Positions 52,229 through 61,997 of a stretch of 64,000 nt of DNA are shown here, piece by piece; position 1 is the first letter of the stretch; the number at the start of each line of letters is the position of its first letter. The notes beneath the pieces are model-generated. The model saw nothing but the letters and a program-made list of their open reading frames with translations, made no database searches and had not been told where the DNA came from. The stretch comes from Lachnospiraceae bacterium. GTDB lineage: Bacteria; Bacillota; Clostridia; Lachnospirales; Lachnospiraceae. Location: positions 6,342 to 70,341 of the forward strand of contig CAADTT010000026.1 in the NCBI GenBank assembly GCA_900752065.1, written 5' to 3'. The position numbers and the translations under genes are program-made.

Positions 52229-52333
52229 CAGCCAGGCTTTCAGGTTGTATCATAGAACAAAAACGGAAGTAAAGTAACCTATACAGCATGATCCTGGTGT
52301 GGTATAGTTATAATCAGTAAAAAAGAAACAGAG

Positions 52334-52362
52334 AAGACCTTTCGGATGAAGGGTCTTTTTTT
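52334..52362 (+). terminator. terminator of the CmpB-type gene
   Basis: AAGACCTTTC (52334-52343) pairs with GAAGGGTCTT (52348-52357) around GGAT, then seven T in total. Confidence 0.85.
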
Positions 52363-52571
52363 ATGTCATGGGAAACTTTGTTTTCTATGACATAAAAGTG
52401 CTCTGCAAGAATGCATACAGATGCGTATGGAAGCTGTCGCTGGCGCGGCCGTTTTGTTCCTGCACTGATGCGGAAAGGACAGGATGATAATGATAGAGAT
52501 AAGGAAAGGAAAGCGTGACCCTCCGGGCAACGCTTTTTTTTATATCATAGGAAACTGCATTCCCTATGATA
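52362..52571. repeat. two tandem terminator-plus-palindrome units
   Basis: After the first terminator comes an inverted repeat TATGTCAT...ATGACATA (52362-52394). A second terminator-like hairpin AAAGCGT...ACGCTTT with T8 (52510-52541) is followed by a second inverted repeat TATCATAGG...CCTATGATA (52543-52571). The two units share the order terminator, T run, AT(G/A)TCAT(G/A)GGAAACT, mirror arm, AAAA, GCTC(T/C)GC. The stretch 52229-52718 holds no gene. Confidence 0.6.
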
Positions 52572-52718
52572 CAAAAACGCTCCGCGTGGATATTTTTTGA
52601 ATACACTGCTAACAAATGTTTTCCGAACAGGAAGAAAGGATAAAAGAATGAAAATAAGAGTGAAAATCGATATGAAGACTGCTGACGTAAGCGGGATATG
52701 CTATTTTAAGGAGGAGAC

Positions 52719-55700
52719 ATGATGAATAGATTGTTCAAAAAAGCAGGAGCTGTATATCTTGCGGCAGCATTGCTTATCACTTCCGGCGGTGTTTCCTGCG
52801 CTGCGGAATCTATGGCAGATCAGAAATCTGATGTAGAAATGCAGACGGAAACGGAGGTGGAATCTGCTGCATCGCAGAATGAGAGCAAAAAACTGGAAGA
52901 AACTTGGGCGGAAGAGCAGTATATGCTCCTGCTGCCTATAAAGGAAGGAATTCGTTATTCTGTGGATGATTCCCATGCATCAGAGGAAATTTCCACCAAT
53001 GAATATAAGATCCTCCTTTATGCAGAGGGCGATCAGGTTGATTTCTCTGTTGAACCGTCCACTGTCTTTTCCGTGCAGGATGCTGCATCCCTGAAGGATT
53101 TTATCCCGGCAGGGGATATCCATGATGGGAAGGCTTCCTTTAAGATGCCAGCCACGGACCTGGCCATTTCGTTTAAAGACCCGGAAAAGGAAACAGATGG
53201 GAATGAGGTAGAAAAGGGTGCTGTAGAAAAGCCTGTTGAGACAGAAAAAGCTGCTGAAGCAGACAGGGAAACGGACAAGGCACCCGGGACAGAAAAGCCT
53301 AAAGAACTGGAAATAGAAGAAAAAGAGCAGAAGCTTGCGGTCCGGATCCGGGGGGAGGCATATGCAAATATTTATTACGGTGCCTCCAGCTTTAAGGAAG
53401 CCTATTCCGGAAAAGGGAAGCGCATGACTGTGACAGACAAAGAAGAAATTGGCCTTGCCGTCCTGAAAGATGGGAAGTTCTGGATCTATGCACAGTCCAC
53501 AGGCGATGCCGGTTATTCGGGCAGCAGCTTCCCGGAGGGTGTGAAGCAGAAGGTATTAGATTCCATGTCCGGAATGGGAGGCCATGTATGTTTTGAAGTT
53601 GATGCATCCGGGTTTGATGCAGAAGATGGGACTATTTCCATCAGCTTCCTTGGCGGCGGCACCAGCAGGATGGCTAGGGCGGCATCTACAAGGGCTGCTT
53701 CTTCCTTCAACACGAGCACGGTAAAGAAGCTTACCAACGTGCCCTATTCATGGGTCGTGGGAGGTACCGGGCTGCCTTCCATGTATGTGAGCCAGCCGGC
53801 CACGGGTGAGAGCAGCATCCTGAGATATGGATGGGGGAACGGCTGCTGGTCGATCAAACGGCCTTCCCTGGATACAATTTTCAACCTGTTTGGTGTGGAA
53901 AAGCCTGCCAGCGCCCGTTACAACAACACTGGTACGGATGGCAATGGAAGTATTTACATGCGCTGTACCGGAACTACGGATTACAGCAGCCAGCATGGCG
54001 GGCTGTCCAGTTCTGAAGCCTACATACAGTGCATCGGCATTGATGAGGATGACGGTTCTGCCATGTATACCTTCCGGTTATGGGGCGCAAAGGCGGAGCG
54101 TGGGCAGACTACGGAGGGATATATGCAGATCACCTGCCGTACCGCCCAGCCGGCAGATGTACAGTTTGAAAAGACGGTCAAGACATCCAGCGTGACGGAC
54201 ATCCTTGGGCAGACGGTCACCGGAAAGAAGGATGGAGCAAGGTTCCGCCTCTATAAGCTGAACAGCGACGGCGCGGCGAAGATCGTCTCTGACCATAAAC
54301 AGAACCAGTCCTTAACGGACGCGGAATGGTGGAACAGGCATACGGACAAGGATTCCAAAAAGACGATCCTTTCTTATGTGGAAGCCCTGATGCTTGCCGG
54401 GAATGCGGCTCCGGGGGATGACGCCACATCAAAGAACCCCAATCCATCCTATTTTTCTGTGGTAGGTATCTATACCACAGGGGTTGACGGACTGACGGAC
54501 AGCGTATCCATCAAGAACGGGGCAAAGGATTATTACATCGTTTTTGAGCGGAAGGCACCTGAAAATATGAACATGGGGTATGACGGGAATTCCGGCGTGC
54601 CAGCGGGCAGGCACTATTTCTACAAGGTGTTTGCAGCCTATGGGGACGGGAATATCATCATGAGGGATGCCGCAGGAAACGAGACGAAGGACACGGACAA
54701 TGAACTGTCTGTAAAAATCGGGGACAGCCCGGTCCTGGTGAATGTCCCGCTCAGGAAATCCTTTGACGCGGGGCTGGAGCCGCAGACCATGGGGCTGTCA
54801 TACAGCGATTTCCGGTTTCTGATCTCTGACAATGCGTCATTCACCGGGAAGGTGGCAACGATCACCCTTACAGGTGAAGTTACTTCCATCAGAAACCTGC
54901 TCGCCGGCAAAAAATATTACATGAAGGAGGACCCGTCGTCCCCCGCATGCCTGGCAGATGCTGGATATAAACCCTGTTCGACAGTATTTTCCTTCTATCC
55001 AAATGCAGACCTGACCATTACCTATTCCGACACGCATCCGGGTGAGGTAGGGGCGGAAAACGCGGTGGATGCCTATAAGCATACGGAGTTTAATATCAAG
55101 AACGCTCCCTGGAATGGAAGCAGCAGGGTACGAAAAACATCAACACTCCCAGCCATCTCCAACGGGAACTGCAATTATTCGCTGGCAGGGGCCACTTACA
55201 AGATCTACCGGAAGGCTACGCCAACGGCAGCAAACACCGGAGGGACGGATTACGGGACGCTGGTGACAGGGGAGGACGGTGTCTCAAACACAATCACGAA
55301 CCTTCCTGTTGGATACTATTACGCCATCGAGACTGCTGCACCGCAGGGGTTCAGCAAGAGTGCAGATCCTATCCCGTTCGTGGTCCGCAAGAACCAGCTT
55401 ACGGAGATCCCGGCGCAGGACATCCCGGTCAACGACCCGATCAGGGTACTGCTTCAGAAAAAGGATGCTGAAACAGCGGACGGCGCCACGCAGGGATCGG
55501 CAAAGCTTGAAGGTGCGGAGTACACGCTCCGGTATTATGACGGGTATTACTCAACGGCAGAAGAGCTGGAAGGGAAAACACCTGCAAGGAGCTGGGTGTT
55601 CAGGACAGATAGTAACGGCGAGATTAATATGAATACTCAGGAGCCCATTTCTGGAGATGAATTGTACTACAATGGAAATCGTGTAGTAATTCCGCTTGGT

Positions 55701-58241
55701 ACAGTTTCCATCCAGGAAACAAAAGAGCCTGAAGGTTATAAACTCGATCCGACTGTGTATGTTTACAAGATTGAATCAACAGACGAAGGGATACTCCTTG
55801 AGGCCTGGAACACCAAGACCGTACCGGAAGAACCGATCCGTGGCGACTTTAAGATGCTGAAGGTAGGAGATGATGGGACACCTCTTTCCGATGTGTCGTT
55901 CCGGATCACGTCGCAGACTACCGGAGAGTCCCATGTCATCGTGACGGATGCGGACGGGCTTTTGGATACGTCGAAGACCCACAGCAAAAATACCAACCGT
56001 GGCGAGACAGCGGAGGATGGCATCTGGTTTGGCAGCCTGGACAGCCTGGATGACGGGAAGGGTGCACTGCCTTATGACACCTACCTGGTGGAAGAGATCC
56101 TGTGCGAGAGCAACAAGGACAAGTTCATGGTCGAGCCGTTCACAGTGAAGATCGAAAAAGACTCCGAAACAAAGGAACTGGGGCTATGTGAGAACGAGAC
56201 GAAAGAAGCGCCGGGGCTTAAAACTACGGCCACTGATACAGAGAGCCAGTGCCATGACGCATTTGTGAATGAGACGACTATCATCACGGATGTGGTGGAG
56301 TATTCCAACCTGGAGATCGACAGGGAGTATACATTTGATGGGTACCTAATGCTGAAGGAGACAGGGGAGCCGCTGCTGGATGATGAAGGAAATGAAGTCA
56401 CTGCCAGCACAAAGCTTGTCATCCCGGAGACTGCGGAGGATTTTGAGCCGACGATTGAAGGCTCCGATGACCCGCGTTACGGGAAGGGGACCGTGGATCT
56501 TTCCTTTACCTTTGATTCCAGCCTGCTGAAAGGAAAGGAAGTCGTCGTGTTCGAGGACCTGTACATGGAAGGGTTCCATGTGGCTGCCCATGCGGACATC
56601 GATGATGAAGGGCAGACTGTGAAATTCAGGAACCCCGAAGTTTCCACTACAGCAACAGAAAAGATCACGGGTAAGCATTACGCACCCCTGGAGAAGGAAG
56701 TGACCATTGTTGACGAGGTTGCTTATAAAGACCTGGTGCCGGGACATACCTATAAGCTGTCCGGTATCCTGATGGATAAGGCATCCGAAGAGCCGCTGGT
56801 TGTGGATGGCGGACAGGTGACTGCGGAAAAGGAGTTTACGCCGGGGGAAGCTGACGGGACCGTCACTCTTGAGTATACGCTTGATTCCACCGCCCTTGAG
56901 GATGTGTCCACGGTAGTGTTTGAGACGCTGTACTATAAGGAACGGGAAGTGGCGTCCCATGCCGACATCACGGATGAAGGCCAGGAAGTATACTTCACTG
57001 ATACAAAGATCAGGACCACGGCAACGGATAATGAGACGGGCCTGCATGACGGCATCATCAGCAGGACGACCACCATCACGGACCGGGTACAGTACACCGG
57101 GCTGATCCCTGCGAGGGAATATACCGTTTCCGGCTACCTGGTGCTCAAGTCCACCGGCGAGCCGCTGCTCGATGCGGAAGGGAAGAAGGTTGAAGGATCT
57201 ACGACGTTTACGCCGGCTGAGAAGGATGGCAGCGTGGACATCACGTTTACCTTTGACTCATCCCTGCTGAATGGGGAAAAGGTAGTCGCTTTCGAGACCA
57301 TCTACCAGGGAAAACGTGAGGTTGGCGTCCATGCGGACATCAACGATGACGACCAGACCGTCACTTTCCATGACCCGAAGATCGGTACGACAGCCGTGGA
57401 AAAGGAGCTTGGCGGACATGAGGCATTTGTGGGTACGGAGACAGCTATCACGGATACCGTGCACTACAGGGAGCTGGTGCCGGGCGTTTCCTACCGGGTA
57501 TCCGGGATCCTGATGGATAAGGATACCGGGAAGCCGGTAAAGGTACAGGGAAAAGATGTTACAGCAGAGACTTCCTTCGTGCCGGAGGCATTCGAGGGGG
57601 ATGTGGACGTTGTGTTCACCCTGGATTCCACAAAGCTTGCCGGGAAGACGACGGTCGTGTTCGAAACTCTGTACATCGGGGAGCGGAAGATTGCATCCCA
57701 CGAGGACATCAAGGACAAGGAACAGACGGTCTCCTTCCGGGACGTGAAGATCGGAACGAAGGCTGCTGAAAAAGGAACCGGGGCGAAAGAGCTGGCGGCA
57801 GGCAGCAAAGTGACTGTCACCGACACGGTGTCCTATTCCGGACTTGTGGAAGGGAAGAGGTACACCGTGACAGGCGTGCTGATGGACAAGTCCACCGGGA
57901 AGCCCCTGAAGTCCGGAGGCAAAAAGGTCACTGCAGAAAAGACATTCACTGCAGAGAAGGCGGACGGCACTGTGCAGATGGACTTCACGTTTGACGCTTC
58001 CTCCCTTGGCGGGAAGGAATTGGTTGCCTTTGAGGAGCTTGCCTTTGCTGGGCGTGTGATCGCATCCCATGAGGATCTGAAGGATAAGGACCAGACGGTG
58101 ACGATCAAGAAGCCTGATGATAAGAAGGTTTCGAAGAATTCTCCGAAGACTGGAGACCCCACGCGTTCCGTGGTATCTATCATTGCACTGCTCGTGGCGG
58201 CAGCCACAATCATCCTGACACTGAAAAAAAGAAGATCCTAA
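52719..58241 (+). CDS. VaFE-repeat, Cna-B-like sortase-anchored surface adhesin or pilin
   Basis: A cell-wall protein of 1,840 residues (or 1,839 from the second ATG at 52722); AAGGAGG upstream. Parts in order: signal peptide (cleaved near CAA-ES, about 31); Glu/Lys-rich stretch to about 205; an unassigned globular region to about 480; four prealbumin-like Cna-B/SpaA-type domains (about 485-1160, each ending in an E-T/E-x-P-x-G(Y/F) type strand such as ETAAPQGF and ETKEPEGYKL); five VaFE domains (about 1166-1797) with a Thr in (T/G)TxA near each start, a central V(V/A)FE(T/D/E) and a terminal D-x-x-QTV, the Thr/Gln pair that forms intramolecular ester bonds in known relatives; sorting signal SPKTGD (1808-1813), hydrophobic segment and KKRRS tail. 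The sortase at 63113 is the likely anchor enzyme. Confidence 0.9.
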   Translation: MMNRLFKKAGAVYLAAALLITSGGVSCAAESMADQKSDVEMQTETEVESAASQNESKKLEETWAEEQYMLLLPIKEGIRYSVDDSHASEEISTNEYKILLYAEGDQVDFSVEPSTVFSVQDAASLKDFIPAGDIHDGKASFKMPATDLAISFKDPEKETDGNEVEKGAVEKPVETEKAAEADRETDKAPGTEKPKELEIEEKEQKLAVRIRGEAYANIYYGASSFKEAYSGKGKRMTVTDKEEIGLAVLKDGKFWIYAQSTGDAGYSGSSFPEGVKQKVLDSMSGMGGHVCFEVDASGFDAEDGTISISFLGGGTSRMARAASTRAASSFNTSTVKKLTNVPYSWVVGGTGLPSMYVSQPATGESSILRYGWGNGCWSIKRPSLDTIFNLFGVEKPASARYNNTGTDGNGSIYMRCTGTTDYSSQHGGLSSSEAYIQCIGIDEDDGSAMYTFRLWGAKAERGQTTEGYMQITCRTAQPADVQFEKTVKTSSVTDILGQTVTGKKDGARFRLYKLNSDGAAKIVSDHKQNQSLTDAEWWNRHTDKDSKKTILSYVEALMLAGNAAPGDDATSKNPNPSYFSVVGIYTTGVDGLTDSVSIKNGAKDYYIVFERKAPENMNMGYDGNSGVPAGRHYFYKVFAAYGDGNIIMRDAAGNETKDTDNELSVKIGDSPVLVNVPLRKSFDAGLEPQTMGLSYSDFRFLISDNASFTGKVATITLTGEVTSIRNLLAGKKYYMKEDPSSPACLADAGYKPCSTVFSFYPNADLTITYSDTHPGEVGAENAVDAYKHTEFNIKNAPWNGSSRVRKTSTLPAISNGNCNYSLAGATYKIYRKATPTAANTGGTDYGTLVTGEDGVSNTITNLPVGYYYAIETAAPQGFSKSADPIPFVVRKNQLTEIPAQDIPVNDPIRVLLQKKDAETADGATQGSAKLEGAEYTLRYYDGYYSTAEELEGKTPARSWVFRTDSNGEINMNTQEPISGDELYYNGNRVVIPLGTVSIQETKEPEGYKLDPTVYVYKIESTDEGILLEAWNTKTVPEEPIRGDFKMLKVGDDGTPLSDVSFRITSQTTGESHVIVTDADGLLDTSKTHSKNTNRGETAEDGIWFGSLDSLDDGKGALPYDTYLVEEILCESNKDKFMVEPFTVKIEKDSETKELGLCENETKEAPGLKTTATDTESQCHDAFVNETTIITDVVEYSNLEIDREYTFDGYLMLKETGEPLLDDEGNEVTASTKLVIPETAEDFEPTIEGSDDPRYGKGTVDLSFTFDSSLLKGKEVVVFEDLYMEGFHVAAHADIDDEGQTVKFRNPEVSTTATEKITGKHYAPLEKEVTIVDEVAYKDLVPGHTYKLSGILMDKASEEPLVVDGGQVTAEKEFTPGEADGTVTLEYTLDSTALEDVSTVVFETLYYKEREVASHADITDEGQEVYFTDTKIRTTATDNETGLHDGIISRTTTITDRVQYTGLIPAREYTVSGYLVLKSTGEPLLDAEGKKVEGSTTFTPAEKDGSVDITFTFDSSLLNGEKVVAFETIYQGKREVGVHADINDDDQTVTFHDPKIGTTAVEKELGGHEAFVGTETAITDTVHYRELVPGVSYRVSGILMDKDTGKPVKVQGKDVTAETSFVPEAFEGDVDVVFTLDSTKLAGKTTVVFETLYIGERKIASHEDIKDKEQTVSFRDVKIGTKAAEKGTGAKELAAGSKVTVTDTVSYSGLVEGKRYTVTGVLMDKSTGKPLKSGGKKVTAEKTFTAEKADGTVQMDFTFDASSLGGKELVAFEELAFAGRVIASHEDLKDKDQTVTIKKPDDKKVSKNSPKTGDPTRSVVSIIALLVAAATIILTLKKRRS

Positions 58242-58259
58242 ATTTGCATTAATTTGAGA

Positions 58260-58292
58260 AATGCCCTGGCTTAACAGCCGGGGTATTTTTTT
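58260..58292 (+). terminator. terminator of the VaFE adhesin gene
   Basis: AATGCCCTGGC pairs with GCCGGGGTATT (11 bp, two G-U) around TTAACA, then seven T. Confidence 0.85.
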
Positions 58293-58428
58293 GTTGTCTG
58301 CTTCGCAGATGAGTGATAAAATACAATCATATAGGAATACTTCATATGGCAAAACCCTATCCCGGAAAAAAATACATAATCATTATATAGGCATTAATTT
58401 TACCCATATGGCAAAGGAGGAAGTACAT

Positions 58429-59610
58429 ATGACAAAGAGCAATCACTTAGCAGCCATGGCTGTAATCATCCTTTTTACGCTGACACTTTTGCTCCCCATG
58501 CAGACGCAGGCAGCATCAAAGATCAGCAGGAAGAAGATCACCTTAATGGCAGGAAAGATGGCCACCCTGCGGGTAAAAGGCACGAAAGGCAAGGTGAAAT
58601 GGAAATCTTCAAAGAAAAAGGTCGTGGCCGTAAAGAAAACTGGTGCACGAAAGGCAAAGATCACTGCAAAAAAGAAGGGCCAGGCAAAGGTCACTGCCAT
58701 TGTCGGCAGGAAAAAGCTGGTTTGCCAGGTGACCGTAAAAGCGAAGGGAACATCAGGCAGCTCCAAAAACCCAGGCAAGGACGAAAAGAATCCGGGCAGG
58801 GATTCCTCATCCCTCAAAGCTCCAAAGCTAAAAAAAGTAGACATAATGGAAAACTCCGTCCGTGTATACTGGAGTTACGTTGACGGTGCGACAGGCTACG
58901 AGATCCTGCGCAAAGACACCGGGGACTGGACGGCCATCGCCACGGCACGTAAAAATGCCCTCAGCTACACGGACACTACGGTTAAACCCGGCATGGTCTA
59001 CACTTATACGGTCCGTGCCCTGGATGGAAGTAAAAAAGGACGCTACGATGCTACGGGTATCAAGGCAGCCGTTCCAGGGAAGCCGGATGGCGAGACTGGG
59101 GAAACCGGATTGGGTGGCGGTTCTGGTACAGGAGAAACAGAACCTGATACAGGAACGAAAGTACCAGAGTCAGAATCCGAGCCTGAGACTGAAGGTAAAA
59201 TTTATATGGATAGGTATGAGCGCGCCATTGGTTCCACAAGAATATGCGGATGGGGAGATTATAATTCATTTATTCCTGGATTCGTTTCAACTATTTTTAC
59301 AGCGGAACAGGCAACTGCATGGATTTCTGAACTTAACAACGATGAAAAAACACTAATAAAAGAACATATTCAGAAAAGTGATTATAATGATATTTATAAA
59401 GAAAAGCTATTTGACATCTTAAATGCAAAAGCATTCATGACAGATGATTCTAAATCTGAGTTACTATCAGCTTTAAACAAAGATTTCAGTGACCATGGGT
59501 TTTCAAATAATCATGGCAACTCTTCATTATCAACTGATTATTACCATGGCCCATGGGTGGAAATTCCGGAGTCCGAGTATGAGGAATGGCTAAAAAATAA
59601 TAAGAAATAA
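58429..59610 (+). CDS. secreted Ig-like / fibronectin type III protein
   Basis: A 393-residue secreted protein; start ATG 58429 with AAAGGAGG seven bases upstream (the open frame back to 58261 passes through the previous terminator). Signal peptide MTKSNHLAAMAVIILFTLTLLL... is cleaved near TQA-AS (about 28). Residues 30-105 form a very basic Big-type Ig domain (KVKWKSSKKKVVAV). Residues 130-220 form a fibronectin III-like domain (APKLKKVDIMENSVRVYWSYVDGATGYEIL). A Gly/Glu/Pro linker follows and then a C-terminal region of about 120 residues without a recognised fold, ending ESEYEEWLKNNKK. No sorting signal. Base composition of the last 400 bases is noticeably more AT-rich, suggesting a recently joined 3' part. 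Confidence 0.78.
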   Translation: MTKSNHLAAMAVIILFTLTLLLPMQTQAASKISRKKITLMAGKMATLRVKGTKGKVKWKSSKKKVVAVKKTGARKAKITAKKKGQAKVTAIVGRKKLVCQVTVKAKGTSGSSKNPGKDEKNPGRDSSSLKAPKLKKVDIMENSVRVYWSYVDGATGYEILRKDTGDWTAIATARKNALSYTDTTVKPGMVYTYTVRALDGSKKGRYDATGIKAAVPGKPDGETGETGLGGGSGTGETEPDTGTKVPESESEPETEGKIYMDRYERAIGSTRICGWGDYNSFIPGFVSTIFTAEQATAWISELNNDEKTLIKEHIQKSDYNDIYKEKLFDILNAKAFMTDDSKSELLSALNKDFSDHGFSNNHGNSSLSTDYYHGPWVEIPESEYEEWLKNNKK

Positions 59611-59668
59611 GGAAGGACATATGACAAAGCGCAAATAATGCACAGGTTTTTTCATGTTGCTAATATCT

Positions 59669-59693
59669 AAGGGAGGGGGCGCCTCCCTTTTTT
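59669..59693 (+). terminator. terminator between convergent genes
   Basis: AAGGGAGG/CCTCCCTT (8 bp) around GGGCG, with six consecutive T (59688-59693, partly in the arm). Confidence 0.8.
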
Positions 59694-59715
59694 CGCCTAC
59701 GCTATCGAACTATAA

Positions 59716-61020
59716 TTAATGTCTCGCAATACAAAATGCGGCGTAGAGGGGAACTGTTTTTATCCCGTCTTGAAAACCAAAATTTTTCGTTGAGAGCTTG
59801 ATAGCATAGTCTGGTTTATAAGTTTCTATATATACCTTCAAGCTTTTGGCTCTGGTATTGTCAGCAGATTTGACTTCAATAGGTATCAGCTTGCCCTCGC
59901 GCTGAATGACGAAATCCACCTCGGCACCACGTTTGGATTCCCAATAGTAGGTTTTACAACCGCCTATGGTAAGCTGTACGTTGACATAGTTTTCGGTCAT
60001 TCCGCCCTTAAAATCATCCAGTTCTTTCACCATATAAAGGACATCGTTAGCAATCAAATCCTTTTTGGCGGCGAGCAGGCCCAGATCTGAAACATAGATT
60101 TTGAAGGCATCAATGTCGCGGTAGTTTTCCAGCGGCTTCTTAATCTGTTCCACTTTATATACCTGAGATACGATACCTGATAGGCAGAGCCATTCGATGG
60201 CATTCTCAAACTCCGAAGCCCTCCCTCCTTTTTTGATTAGCTTATACTGAAAACGGGTTTTTTTCTTGGAAAGCTGCACAGTGATATTATCATAAGCAAG
60301 CCTTGTCTTTTTGATCCCATTGAGGCTGTTGTACTTGCTCATATCGTTTAAGTAGCTTGTCAGGATGGTGTCCTGCGTATGACGCACAAGGATATAGTCT
60401 TTTGTTCCGACAAATTGCAAAACGCACTCTGGCATGCCGCCTACCACAAGGTACTGACGGTAAAGCTGCATAGCGGCATCATGAAGAGCGGATGGCAGGG
60501 GAGTGTCGGTCTGAAAGCTTGTCTTAATTTGCTTCACTAAGGCATCTTCTCCTAATGCAAGCATAAACTCTTCCATGTCCATAGGATAGAGAGTTTTTAT
60601 GTCTACCTTGCCTACGGGAAAAGAAAATTTTTCCCTGCTTACCGCAACTCCGAGCAGGCTGCCTGCTACGATGACATGGTAACCAGGTGCGTCCTCACAA
60701 AAATATTTCAGCGAAGTTAATGCCCGCTCACAGAGTTGTACCTCGTCAAAGACAATCAGTGTCTTCTCCTGCACGATGGTCTGTCCTGCGATATGGGATA
60801 GAATCGGGATCAGATAGACAGGGCTGATATCCTCCTCAAAAGTTTCGTTCAGTTTGGGATTGGTTTCAAAATTGAAGTATGCTACATTATCATAGTGTTT
60901 GCGCCCAAACTCCAGAATGGAATAGGTCTTGCCAACTTGCCTCGCGCCCTGTAAGATCAGGGGTTTGCGGTGCACACTTTCCTTCCACGTTTCTAAATAA
61001 TGTATGATCTTTCGGTACAT
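59716..61020 (-). CDS. AAA_14 / DUF4143 family ATPase
   Basis: A 434-residue ATPase with N-terminal AAA_14 module: P-loop LILQGARQVGKTYS (about 21-34), Walker B TLIVFDEVQLCERAL (about 88-102), sensor VIVAGSLLGVA (about 117-127). A winged-helix-like centre follows, and a C-terminal DUF4143 part with WESKRGAEVDFVIQREG and IPIEVKSADNT, a nuclease-like Asp...Glu-x-Lys arrangement. The role of the family is unknown; copies are common and mobile in anaerobe genomes. GAGGAGGG precedes ATG 61020. It separates the surface-protein genes from the sortase genes and probably inserted into the island. Two dead 5' fragments of the same family lie at 30557 and 38383. Confidence 0.88.
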   Translation of the reverse strand: MYRKIIHYLETWKESVHRKPLILQGARQVGKTYSILEFGRKHYDNVAYFNFETNPKLNETFEEDISPVYLIPILSHIAGQTIVQEKTLIVFDEVQLCERALTSLKYFCEDAPGYHVIVAGSLLGVAVSREKFSFPVGKVDIKTLYPMDMEEFMLALGEDALVKQIKTSFQTDTPLPSALHDAAMQLYRQYLVVGGMPECVLQFVGTKDYILVRHTQDTILTSYLNDMSKYNSLNGIKKTRLAYDNITVQLSKKKTRFQYKLIKKGGRASEFENAIEWLCLSGIVSQVYKVEQIKKPLENYRDIDAFKIYVSDLGLLAAKKDLIANDVLYMVKELDDFKGGMTENYVNVQLTIGGCKTYYWESKRGAEVDFVIQREGKLIPIEVKSADNTRAKSLKVYIETYKPDYAIKLSTKNFGFQDGIKTVPLYAAFCIARH

Positions 61021-61417
61021 AAGTTACCCTCCTCGTGAACTACCCTCCACCTATAGATGTGGGGCTTCTCGTTGTCTTTTGTTAAATCTTAATCATAGCA
61101 TATCAGATAATCATGTAAAAAACAATATATTTATATTAAAATTTAACACTAAAATACATAAATATTTTAAAGAATTTTGCATAAATCGACATGAAATCAC
61201 ATGCTTCCATCTTAGTGAGCTGCAACGAAGCGGAGCCTGATCTTCAATGAGTTGAACAAGCAGCTTTACCGGAAATTCTTTATGACAAGGGATGAACTGC
61301 ATGCAAGGAGGGATATATTTATCTCCATGACCAGTCAGCAAGGTTGGATACTATAAACTGTTGCCTTTGCAATGTCAAAGAAATATTCAATGGGGGATTC
61401 GAAATGGGGAGTCTGTT
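61021..61417. other. AT-rich gene-free stretch
   Basis: No supportable gene. A short open piece (61243-61359) ends at TAA without a credible start. The region between 61105 and 61190 is almost pure A/T. Confidence 0.5.
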
Positions 61418-61496
61418 GTATATTAAAATCAGAAATAAAGGGAGTAAGGAAAAAGACCGTTCCGGGAAGCCGGGACGGTTTTTTGTATGCCTGAAT
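61418..61496 (+). repeat. 78-bp direct repeat containing a terminator, copy 1
   Basis: Matches 62335-62412 with one substitution and one T-run length difference. It contains an intrinsic terminator CCGTTCCGG/CCGGGACGG with loop GAAG and six T (61457-61484). Confidence 0.92.
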
Positions 61497-61741
61497 TGCG
61501 TATATTTCACATAATATTAAATTTTTGGCACAATGAGGAAGAATTTTTTGACTTGATAATGAAAAAAGGATATACTGAGATTTAGAAAAGAACAGTATGA
61601 TATGCGAAGAAATTTGCAGTATCAGATGTGTTGATGGTTTTGCTGATGAAAAGCAAGGGTATATTTGGCATAAAAGCATATGGATGCCAGTTATTATTGG
61701 ACGAAAGATATGTTATTTGAAGATATTTTGAGGAAGTTGTA

Positions 61742-61962
61742 ATGAAAAAAGTAGTAAAACTGTTGAACGATAAATTATCAGAACATTATAACGTTTTTGG
61801 ATATCCTTGGATACCAGATAGAGAAATTATCATTAATGGGGATTTGACTAAAGAGCTGATTGCTTTAATTGATATATAGCAGAGGGTAAAGATTATGTAG
61901 CGGAAAAATATAATATTGATGTTGCACATAAAATGAAGCATTATGATGTTATTTATGATTAA
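61742..61962 (+). pseudogene. frameshifted small AT-rich gene of unknown function
   Basis: From ATG 61742 the frame gives 45 residues (MKKVVKLLNDKLSEHYNVFG...) and stops at TAG 61877. A shift of -1 at the TATATA run (61873-61878) restores an open frame for 27 more residues (AEGKDYVAEKYNIDVAHKMK...) to TAA 61960-61962, giving about 73 residues. The product looks like a small acidic immunity or antitoxin-like protein, but nothing is recognised. The preceding 200 bases (61540-61741) contain broken coding-like frames too. A strong terminator lies two bases after the final stop, which supports a once-real gene. Confidence 0.5.
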
Positions 61963-61964
61963 GA

Positions 61965-61997
61965 CCACCATCCAGAATAAATGGATGGTGGTTTTTT
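61965..61997 (+). terminator. terminator of the frameshifted small gene
   Basis: A perfect 10-bp stem CCACCATCCA/TGGATGGTGG, loop GAATAAA, six T. Confidence 0.9.

Noticed and set aside
58261..58428. Longer N-terminus for the Ig/fibronectin protein
   Set aside because: It would start within the previous gene's terminator hairpin; the ATG at 58429 has a ribosome site and begins a proper signal peptide.
61243..61359. Short frame with ELNKQLYRKFF...ARRDIFISM reminiscent of the start and middle of DUF3848-type plasmid/ICE proteins
   Set aside because: The resemblance is over only two short words, with no start or ribosome site; too weak to call even a remnant.
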